Positions 57,540-64,000 of a stretch of 64,000 nt of DNA are shown in pieces. Every line of letters starts with the position of its first letter. Position 1 is the stretch's first letter. The DNA lies in assembly GCF_003367195.1 (NCBI RefSeq), contig NZ_QRGO01000001.1, positions 248,001 through 312,000 of the forward strand. The letters are read 5' to 3'. The DNA is from Undibacter mobilis (GTDB lineage Bacteria > Pseudomonadota > Alphaproteobacteria > Rhizobiales > Xanthobacteraceae). A program made the translations under genes and the position numbers. Under the pieces are notes generated by a model. It saw nothing but the letters and a program-made list of their open reading frames with translations. It was not told the origin of the DNA and did not search any database.

Positions 57540-58401
57540 TCGCGTCGAGACCTTCGCGATAGGTCGGATAGCGCAGCGTCACGCCAAGCACGCTCTTCAG
57601 CCGCTCGTTCCGCACACGGCGGCAATCGGCGTAGAAGCTCGCCGCCATGGGCGACATGGATGGCTTTGCCGTTTCGAACGGGATCGCGGGCGGCGGCGCG
57701 ACGCCGAGGAGCGTCGCGGCGTAGACAACGGGATCGCCCGGCGGCGTCGGCTCGTCATCGCAGACATTGAAAATGCCGCCGACGCGACGATCTAAAGCCG
57801 CCTTGATCGCCTGCGCGATGTCATCGACGTGGATGCGGTTGAAGACCTGCCCCGGCTTGTCGATGATACGGGCCGTGCCAGCCCGCACATTATCGAGCGC
57901 GCTGCGGCCGGGGCCATAAATGCCGGCCAGCCGCAGGATGGTGACGACTGCGCCCGTCCGCTGGCCGAACGCGAGCCACGCCTGTTCGGCTTCGTAACGC
58001 CGCCGCGTACGGCCATCCCTGGCCCGGCATTCGCTCGTCTCGTCGACCCAGGCGCCGTCGTAATTGCCATAGACACCGAGCGTTGAGAGATAAACGACAT
58101 CGCGCAGCTGGCCCGACGCAGCGAGCGCCTCGCCGCAACAGGTGAGCAAGGAGTCACCCGCCTCGCCCGGCGGCGCGGAAACGAGCAGCGCATCGGCCCG
58201 CGCGACGGCTTCCGCGAGCGCCGACGAGACCAGGCTGCCGTCGAACGGCACAACGTTGAGAGGGCCCGGCGTCGCCGCATCCAGCATCGCGGCGCGATCC
58301 GCATCGCGCACGGTCGCGGTGACGCGCGTCCAGCGCGCGGCATCGAGGGCGAGATAATGCTCAGCGGAAAAGCCCAGGCCGAGGACGAGTAGATTGGACA
58401 T
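57523..58401 (-). CDS. NAD(P)-dependent SDR / epimerase-like protein (YeeZ type)
   Basis: A 292-residue protein of the extended SDR superfamily. The nucleotide site is atypical: it opens MSNLLVLGLGFSAEHYL, with only GLG of the usual GxxGxxG loop. The catalytic-type tyrosine follows in LSTLGVYGNYDGAWVDE. It ends with a substrate-binding region as in E. coli YeeZ and ladderlectin-like SDRs of unknown substrate. The start at 58401 drops a 17-codon unconserved extension. Overlaps the convergent zinc-ribbon gene. Confidence 0.8.
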   Translation of the reverse strand: MSNLLVLGLGFSAEHYLALDAARWTRVTATVRDADRAAMLDAATPGPLNVVPFDGSLVSSALAEAVARADALLVSAPPGEAGDSLLTCCGEALAASGQLRDVVYLSTLGVYGNYDGAWVDETSECRARDGRTRRRYEAEQAWLAFGQRTGAVVTILRLAGIYGPGRSALDNVRAGTARIIDKPGQVFNRIHVDDIAQAIKAALDRRVGGIFNVCDDEPTPPGDPVVYAATLLGVAPPPAIPFETAKPSMSPMAASFYADCRRVRNERLKSVLGVTLRYPTYREGLDAIRRSS

Positions 58402-58452
58402 AGACTGCAGGCTCGCCAGCGCGCAATTCGGGCGCGCCCTCTCCCGCGCCAA

Positions 58453-59850
58453 TTACAGCGACTTGACGATGCTCTCGGTCATCTTCTTCGCGTCGCCGAG
58501 CAGCATCATCGTGTTGTCGCGGTAGAACAGCGGATTGTCGATGCCGGCATAACCCGAGGCGAGCGAGCGCTTGATGAACATCACCGTGCCGGCCTTCCAG
58601 ACCTGCAGCACCGGCATGCCGTAGATCGGCGAGGTCTTGTCTTCTTCGGCGGCCGGGTTGGTCACGTCGTTCGCGCCGATGACGAAAGCGATGTCGGCCT
58701 GCGCGAATTCCGAGTTGATGTCCTCGAGCTCGAACACTTCGTCATAAGGCACGTTGGCTTCGGCCAGCAGCACGTTCATGTGGCCGGGCATACGGCCGGC
58801 CACCGGGTGAATGGCGTATTTCACCTCGACGCCTTCGGCCTTGAGCTTGTCGGCCATTTCCTTGAGCGCGTGCTGCGCCTGCGCCACCGCCATGCCGTAG
58901 CCCGGCACGATGATGACCTTCTGCGCGTTCTTCATGATGTAGGCAGCATCGTCCGCCGAACCGAGCTTGACCGGACGCTGCTCAGCCGCGCCGCCGCCCG
59001 AAGCCGCGGTCTCGCCGCCGAAGCCGCCGAGGATGACCGAGATGAACGAACGGTTCATCGCGTGGCACATGATGTAGGACAGGATCGCGCCCGATGAACC
59101 GACCAGCGCGCCGGTGATGATCAGCGCCGAATTGCCCAGCGTGAAGCCGATGCCGGCTGCCGCCCAACCCGAATAGGAGTTGAGCATCGAGATCACGACC
59201 GGCATGTCGGCGCCGCCGATCGGGATGATCATGAGGACGCCGAGCACCAGCGCGATGATGGTGATGAGCCAGAAATCGATCTGGCTCTGCGAATGCACCA
59301 GTCCGTAGATGAAGAACACCAGCGCCAGCGCCAGCACGATGTTGATGATGTGGCGGGCCGGCAGCATGATCGGCGCACCGCTCATGCGGCCCGACAGCTT
59401 GAGGAAGGCGATCACCGAGCCGGTGAAGGTCAAGGCGCCGATGGCGACACCGAGCGCCATTTCGACGAGGCTCGCCTTGTGGATGGCGCCGCGGGTGCCG
59501 ATGTCGAAGGCGGCGGGCGCGTAGTAGGCGCCGGCGGCGACCAGCACCGCGGCCATGCCGACCAGCGAGTGGAAGGCCGCGACCAGTTCCGGCATCGAGG
59601 TCATCGGCACCTTGCGGGCGATCACCGCGCCGATGGCGCCGCCAATCGCGATGCCGCCGATCACCAGCACCCAGGACGTGGCGCTTGCCGGCGGGTGAGC
59701 CGCCAGGGTCGTCAGTACGGCGATGGTCATGCCGACCATGCCGAACAGGTTGCCGCGGCGCGAGCTATCGGGGCTCGACAGGCCACGGAGCGCCAGAATG
59801 AACAGGACACCGGCGACGAGGTAGAGCAAGGCGGCTAGGTTGGCGCTCAT
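58453..59850 (-). CDS. pntB: NAD(P) transhydrogenase subunit beta
   Basis: A 465-residue membrane protein of the proton-pumping nicotinamide nucleotide transhydrogenase: about nine helices in residues 1-~280, then the NADP(H)-binding domain III with IIVPGYGMAVAQAQHALKEM and the VKYAIHPVAGRMPGHMNVLLAEANVPYDEVFE stretch. Uses the proton gradient to reduce NADP+ by NADH. Last gene of the three-gene pnt operon. Confidence 0.97.
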   Translation of the reverse strand: MSANLAALLYLVAGVLFILALRGLSSPDSSRRGNLFGMVGMTIAVLTTLAAHPPASATSWVLVIGGIAIGGAIGAVIARKVPMTSMPELVAAFHSLVGMAAVLVAAGAYYAPAAFDIGTRGAIHKASLVEMALGVAIGALTFTGSVIAFLKLSGRMSGAPIMLPARHIINIVLALALVFFIYGLVHSQSQIDFWLITIIALVLGVLMIIPIGGADMPVVISMLNSYSGWAAAGIGFTLGNSALIITGALVGSSGAILSYIMCHAMNRSFISVILGGFGGETAASGGGAAEQRPVKLGSADDAAYIMKNAQKVIIVPGYGMAVAQAQHALKEMADKLKAEGVEVKYAIHPVAGRMPGHMNVLLAEANVPYDEVFELEDINSEFAQADIAFVIGANDVTNPAAEEDKTSPIYGMPVLQVWKAGTVMFIKRSLASGYAGIDNPLFYRDNTMMLLGDAKKMTESIVKSL

Positions 59851-59871
59851 GGCGTCATTACTCTCCCGTCA

Positions 59872-60195
59872 TCACTTCTTTTTCTTCTGGTACATCGCGA
59901 GCATGCGCGAGGTCACCAGGAAGCCGCCGAAAATATTGATCGACGCGAAGATCAGCGCGACGAAGCCGAAAGCGCGGGCCCAGAGCGGCCCATTGTCGTC
60001 GACCACCAGCGGCACGCCGACGGCGAGCAGCGCGCCAACAACGATGACCGAGGAAATGGCGTTGGTGACCGACATCAGCGGCGTGTGCAGCGCCGGCGTC
60101 ACCGACCAGACCACGTAATAGCCGACGAACACGGCGAGAACGAAGATCGAAAGGCGGAAGACGAAGGGATCGACCGCGGTGGCAAGTTCGTGCAT
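59872..60195 (-). CDS. pntAB: NAD(P) transhydrogenase subunit alpha part 2
   Basis: A 107-residue three-helix membrane protein (PntA2) that is the C-terminal membrane part of PntA as a separate gene in alphaproteobacteria (FVLAVFVGYYVVWSVTPALHTPLMSVTNAISSVI). ATG at 60193-60195; a GTG one codon earlier is possible. Twenty-one bases before pntB. Confidence 0.95.
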   Translation of the reverse strand: MHELATAVDPFVFRLSIFVLAVFVGYYVVWSVTPALHTPLMSVTNAISSVIVVGALLAVGVPLVVDDNGPLWARAFGFVALIFASINIFGGFLVTSRMLAMYQKKKK

Positions 60196-60228
60196 CACGC
60201 GCTCCTTGGGTGCGGACCCGCCGCTCGT

Positions 60229-61362
60229 TTAAGCCGCCGTCTTTGGCATGAAATTCGGATGCACGACCGCGCCATCGCGCGTCAGCATGGTCGCCTTGAT
60301 CAGCTCGTCGTCCCAGTTGATGGCGAGCTTCTTCTCTTTCTTGTCGATCATGGTGTCGATGAAGGTGAGAAGGTTCTTGGCGTAAAGCGCCGAGGCCGAG
60401 GCCGCAAGACGGCCGGGCACGTTGAGATGGCCGACGATCTTGGCCGGACCGACCTGAACCACCTGTCCCGGAACCGCGCCTTCGACATTGCCGCCGCGCT
60501 CGACGGCGAGATCGATGATCACCGATCCGGGCTTCATCGAGGCTACCATCGCAGCCGTAATCAGCTTCGGCGCCGGACGACCCGGAATGAGCGCGGTGGT
60601 GATGACGATGTCCTGCTTCTTGATGTGCTCGGCGACCAGTGCAGCCTGCTTGGCCTGATACTCTTTCGACATTTCCTTGGCGTAGCCGCCAGCCGTCTGC
60701 GCGTTCTTGAATTCCTCATCCTCGACGGCGAGGAATTTGGCGCCGAGGCTTTCCACCTGCTCCTTGGTGGCGGGGCGCACGTCGGTCGCGGTGACGACGG
60801 CGCCGAGACGGCGCGCAGTTGCGATCGCCTGCAGGCCGGCGACACCGACACCCATGATGAAAACCCGGGCCGCCGGCACGGTGCCGGCCGCGGTCATCAT
60901 CATCGGCATGGCGCGGCCATAGGTCTCCGCGCCGTCGATCACGGCGCGGTAGCCGGCCAGGTTGGCCTGGGAGGACAGCACGTCCATCGACTGCGCGCGG
61001 GTGATGCGCGGCATCAATTCCATGGCGAAGGTGGTCAGCCCGGCATCGGCCATCGCCTTGAGCGCGGCCTCGTTGCCGTACGGGTCCATGATCGCGATGA
61101 CGATGGCGCCCTTTTTGTAGGACGCGATCTCGCCGGTCGAGGGCCGGCGAACTTTCAGGATCAGGTCGGCGTCCCCGCCGACCGCCTCGGCGATCGTCGC
61201 GCCGGCGGCCTCATACTCGGCATCGGGATAGCCGGAGGCGTTGCCGGCGCCCCGCGCCACCACCACCTCGGCGCCGAGCGCCTTGAATTTCTTGACGGTC
61301 TCGGGGCTGGCCGCGACACGCGGCTCATTGGCCTCGGTTTCCCGTGCAACCGCAATACGCAT
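60229..61362 (-). CDS. pntAA: NAD(P) transhydrogenase subunit alpha part 1
   Basis: A 377-residue soluble NAD(H)-binding domain I, related to alanine dehydrogenase (MRIAVARETEANEPRVAASPETVKKFKALGAEVVV; GVGVAGLQAIATARRLGAVVTATDVRP). Binds and oxidises NADH, passing hydride to domain III of PntB. First gene of the pnt operon, with 33 bases to pntA2. Confidence 0.97.
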   Translation of the reverse strand: MRIAVARETEANEPRVAASPETVKKFKALGAEVVVARGAGNASGYPDAEYEAAGATIAEAVGGDADLILKVRRPSTGEIASYKKGAIVIAIMDPYGNEAALKAMADAGLTTFAMELMPRITRAQSMDVLSSQANLAGYRAVIDGAETYGRAMPMMMTAAGTVPAARVFIMGVGVAGLQAIATARRLGAVVTATDVRPATKEQVESLGAKFLAVEDEEFKNAQTAGGYAKEMSKEYQAKQAALVAEHIKKQDIVITTALIPGRPAPKLITAAMVASMKPGSVIIDLAVERGGNVEGAVPGQVVQVGPAKIVGHLNVPGRLAASASALYAKNLLTFIDTMIDKKEKKLAINWDDELIKATMLTRDGAVVHPNFMPKTAA

Positions 61363-61438
61363 TCCGACAGCCTCCGCTCGCCCAGCCGAAGGCCCGGGCC
61401 GCTAACGGCCCCAGCCTACCCGGGCAGATTATGCGCCA

Positions 61439-61732
61439 CTACGACAGGGCGGTGAAGCCGAAGATCAGGAAGCTGAGGATAAATGCCACGTAGCTCGGCG
61501 TCTTCGAGCCGGAGCCAAGCGCCACCACCAGACCGAGAATCGCGATCAGGAAGACGGGGATCGCGGTCAACCAGTGGCCGAGCACGCCGCCAACGGTCAA
61601 CGCCAGCAAGAGGTTGATGACGTGGATGGTGCCGTCAAACGAGTACTTGATGAAGCTTTCGTAGGTCTGCTCGTGCGCCGGATAGTCGTTGCCGGTCGCG
61701 GTGGCGTATTCGACGGGCCCGTGGTCGGCCAT
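61439..61732 (-). CDS. aa3-type cytochrome c oxidase subunit IV
   Basis: A 97-residue protein with two or three hydrophobic helices matching the bacterial aa3-type oxidase subunit IV family (EYATATGNDYPAHEQTYESFIKYSFDGTIHVINLLLALTVGG). Accessory subunit of the main oxidase; the core subunits are not here. Upstream of pntA with a 76-bp gap; co-transcription is possible but unproven. Confidence 0.88.
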   Translation of the reverse strand: MADHGPVEYATATGNDYPAHEQTYESFIKYSFDGTIHVINLLLALTVGGVLGHWLTAIPVFLIAILGLVVALGSGSKTPSYVAFILSFLIFGFTALS

Positions 61733-61832
61733 GGCGGAAAGTCTCCGGTTCGCTTGGTTCCTCAGCGCACAGGGGTTAGCGCAATCGCGGCGGCAGGGCA
61801 ACGTCTGGGAGGCTACGGGCGGGCCTCCCCCG

Positions 61833-63194
61833 TCAGGGCACAGTGAGCCCCGCCTCGGCCAGCGCGGCGTCCTGCCGCGCCGTCACCTCCTCGACCGAGA
61901 AGCGCTCGATGGCCTCATTGAACAGCCGATAGAAATTCAATTCCGCCGCCAGATGCAGGAAGACGGCCCCGAGGCCGATGGCAGCGCGGTCCATGAAGAC
62001 GAATTCGCGCGGCACCTGTACCGGGCCGAGTTTCTTCAACGCCTGGTGGACCTGGAAAGCCTGTTTGCGACCGTAATCGGCAGGCTTCACCCCGTCGGCA
62101 ATGGTGCGGACACGGTCGTCGAGCAGCGGGCCGTAGATGAAGCGCGCCCAGATATTGAGGGTGTCGATCAATTCCCGGGTCAGGCGGCGGAAGCCCCAGA
62201 TCTCGTAGGCATGCACCACCCTCGCCTCGTCGCCCTCGAGCAGACCGCGATAAAGATCGACCACACCGGCGACGAAGCTGGGCGGGAAAATCCGGATGCA
62301 CCCGTAGTCCAGGAGATTGATGCCGGCCGGCGCACCGCCTTCGGTGAAGACCGAATAGTTGCCGAGATGCGGATCGCCGTGGATGACGCCGAAGCGGCTG
62401 AACGGAAACCACCAGGCGGTGAACATCGCGGTGGCGAGACGGTTGCGGACCTCGAGACTGTCGTCCTTGTGCGACAGCATTTTACTGCCGTCCATCCAGT
62501 CCATCGTCAGCAGCCGTCCGCTCGACAAATCCGGCCACACATTCGGCACGCGGATCAGCGGCTCGTCCTTGAGCATGTGGCGATAGAGCGACGCGTGTCT
62601 GGCCTCGCGCACGTAATCCAGTTCCTCGCGCAGCCGGGCGCCGATCTCGACCGCGATCTGGTCGGTGTCGATGGCCGGTTCGAAGCGCTTGCGCAGCGAG
62701 AACAGAAGATTGAGCTGATGCAGATCGGCTTCGACCGCCGACTGCATATCCGGATACTGGAGTTTGCAGGCGAGATGCGTGCCGTCGAGCGCCTCGGCGC
62801 GATGCACCTGGCCAAGCGAGGCGGCGGCCGCCGGCTGATGCTCGAAGGATTTGAACTTTGCCTGCCAGTCGGCGCCCAGCTCCGCAGCCATGCGGCGCTT
62901 GACGAAAGCCCAGCCCATCGGCGGCGCCTGGCTTTGCAGCTTCATCAGTTCGCTGGCGTATTCCGGCGGCACCGCGTCGGGAATGGTGGCGAGCAGTTGC
63001 GCCACCTTCATCAGCGGACCTTTCAGGCCGCCCAGCGCGGCGGCCAGCGCCTCGGCATTGCCGGCGCGGTCACCTTGCGCGCCGAGATAACGCTGGCTCG
63101 CCATGCGCGCGGCGACACCGCCGACTTTGGTGCCGACCCTGGCATAGCGGGCGGCGCGGGCGGCGAAGCGGTTTTTCTCAGGGTCGGTGGACAT
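61833..63194 (-). CDS. AarF/UbiB/ABC1 family kinase-like protein
   Basis: A 453-residue protein with the UbiB kinase-like fold: the KxGQ motif appears as KVAQ (LMKVAQLL), AAAASLGQVHRA is the Ala-rich loop replacing the P-loop, and the catalytic region reads HGDPHLGN with LLDYGCIR in place of DFG. These proteins are small-molecule or lipid kinases/ATPases; the best known act in ubiquinone synthesis. The Gly-to-Ala change in KxGQ is notable. No ubi genes adjacent. Confidence 0.87.
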   Translation of the reverse strand: MSTDPEKNRFAARAARYARVGTKVGGVAARMASQRYLGAQGDRAGNAEALAAALGGLKGPLMKVAQLLATIPDAVPPEYASELMKLQSQAPPMGWAFVKRRMAAELGADWQAKFKSFEHQPAAAASLGQVHRAEALDGTHLACKLQYPDMQSAVEADLHQLNLLFSLRKRFEPAIDTDQIAVEIGARLREELDYVREARHASLYRHMLKDEPLIRVPNVWPDLSSGRLLTMDWMDGSKMLSHKDDSLEVRNRLATAMFTAWWFPFSRFGVIHGDPHLGNYSVFTEGGAPAGINLLDYGCIRIFPPSFVAGVVDLYRGLLEGDEARVVHAYEIWGFRRLTRELIDTLNIWARFIYGPLLDDRVRTIADGVKPADYGRKQAFQVHQALKKLGPVQVPREFVFMDRAAIGLGAVFLHLAAELNFYRLFNEAIERFSVEEVTARQDAALAEAGLTVP

Positions 63195-63238
63195 ACATAT
63201 GAGGTAGTGACGAAAGCAGCCCTTCGCAAACTAAGGAC

Positions 63239-63281
63239 CATCACCCTGAGGCGCTCGGCCGCAGGCCGAGCCTCGACGGGC
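63239..63281. repeat. Degenerate copy of dispersed repeat family B
   Basis: CATCACCCTGAGGCGCTCGGC with its inverted arm GCCGAGCCTCG; in the spacer between the UbiB-like gene and the oligopeptidase. Only loosely matches the full copy at 28674. Confidence 0.45.
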
Positions 63282-63292
63282 CGGGAAATAGC

Positions 63293-64000
63293 CTACCCCA
63301 GCCCCTCCAGTTCCTCGATCAGCTTCGCGATCACCGATAGCCCGCCGTCCCAGAACTTCGGGTCACGGGCGTCGAGGCCAAACGGCGCGAGCAACTCGGA
63401 GTGATGCTTGGTGCCACCGGCCGAGAGCATGGCGAGGTAGCGCTCGGCAAAGCCGCCCTCCGACTTTTCGTAGACCGCATAAAGCGAGTTCACCAGGCAG
63501 TCGCCGAAGGCATAGGCATAGACGTAGAACGGCGAATGGATGAAGTGCGGAATGTAGACCCAGAAGGTCTCGTAGCCGGGCCTCAAATCGATCGCCGGCC
63601 CGAGGCTTTCGGACTGTACCGACATCCACAGTTCGCAGAGCTTGTCGACGGTGAGTTCGCCGTTGCGGCGCTCGAGATGGACCTTGCGCTCGAAGGTGTA
63701 GAACGCGATCTGCCGCACCACCGTGTTGATCATGTCCTCCACCTTGGCGGCGAGCATGGCCTTGCGCTGCTTCTTGTCGGTGGTGTTGGCGAGCAGCCTC
63801 TTGAACGTGAGCATTTCGCCGAACACGCTGGCTGTTTCAGCGAGCGTCAGCGGCGTCGGCGCCATCAGCGCGCCGTTGGGCGCGGCGAGCACCTGATGCA
63901 CGCCGTGGCCCAGCTCATGCGCCAGCGTCATCACGTCGCGCGGCTTGCCCTGGTAATTGATCAAGACATAAGGATGCGCCGACGGCACGGTCGGATGTGA
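63293..64000 (-). CDS. pepF: M3-family oligoendopeptidase F-type, 5' end outside the window
   Basis: The frame is open through base 64000, so only the last 235 residues (of ~600) are present. A zinc metalloprotease that trims oligopeptides in the cytoplasm: HELGHGVHQ contains the HExxH zinc site, preceded by YVLINYQGKPRDVMTLA and followed by the ligand glutamate region. Assignment to PepF over other M3 peptidases is by overall wording of the motif region. Confidence 0.87.
   Translation of the reverse strand, partial: SHPTVPSAHPYVLINYQGKPRDVMTLAHELGHGVHQVLAAPNGALMAPTPLTLAETASVFGEMLTFKRLLANTTDKKQRKAMLAAKVEDMINTVVRQIAFYTFERKVHLERRNGELTVDKLCELWMSVQSESLGPAIDLRPGYETFWVYIPHFIHSPFYVYAYAFGDCLVNSLYAVYEKSEGGFAERYLAMLSAGGTKHHSELLAPFGLDARDPKFWDGGLSVIAKLIEELEGLG

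Overview
The window is high-GC chromosomal DNA of an alphaproteobacterium, most likely a Hyphomicrobiales (Rhizobiales) member near Bradyrhizobiaceae/Xanthobacteraceae. The clues are: an RcdA-type CtrA-proteolysis factor, a DUF1013/TrcR cell-cycle regulator, a DUF1192 protein, perfect TTAA-N7-TTAA CtrA boxes, a three-gene transhydrogenase, an aa3-oxidase subunit IV protein, a very long UvrB, and dispersed palindromic repeats. The genus is inference. There is no rRNA, tRNA, CRISPR array, integrase or transposase that I can see, so this is a core-like region with dense genes.

Layout. 0-10.6 kb: end of an M20 amidase, HdeD-like protein, CreA, a PAS chemoreceptor, MsrP, an unusual EF-G-like GTPase, an orphan NMT1-type binding protein, a YqjD-like/holin-like pair and an aspartate-type aminotransferase. 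10.7-18 kb: GT87-type membrane protein, GST, small secreted proteins, a PQQ sugar dehydrogenase, a DUF486 protein, an SH3-like secreted protein and a CorA/ZntB transporter. 18-21.2 kb: a complete TRAP operon (P, Q, M) ending in an ABM-fold gene. 21.3-25 kb: DUF1272, a second YqjD-like/holin-like pair, an unrecognised protein and a diguanylate cyclase. 25-31.8 kb: uvrB, a secreted protein, a 0.8 kb stretch with a structured-RNA candidate, a peroxiredoxin, a DsbD-N protein and AlgH. 31.9-43.6 kb: GGDEF-EAL membrane protein, quinone oxidoreductase, DUF1192, a candidate small RNA, rcdA, rpmE, an ABC exporter, and the block ispH-thrB-rnhA facing trcR. 43.6-54.7 kb: PhnA-like protein, prpE, TauE, an acyl-CoA ligase, a 992-residue multi-barrel outer-membrane protein, an enoyl-CoA hydratase, two DUF465 genes and a diguanylate cyclase. 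54.9-64 kb: purEK, rpsU, an SDR, pntB-pntA2-pntA1, cytochrome oxidase subunit IV, a UbiB-like kinase and the end of an M3 oligopeptidase.

The most interesting points are in non-coding DNA. A perfect CtrA box lies before a three-hairpin, CU-rich, terminator-ended small-RNA candidate next to rcdA (36.36-36.49 kb). A near-consensus promoter (TTGACT-17-TATATT) drives into a strongly folded 0.4 kb region (28.8-29.24 kb). Three families of palindromic repeats sit between genes, and two of them touch gene ends or starts. Among proteins, the multi-barrel outer-membrane protein and the EF-G-like GTPase that lacks the catalytic histidine stand out.
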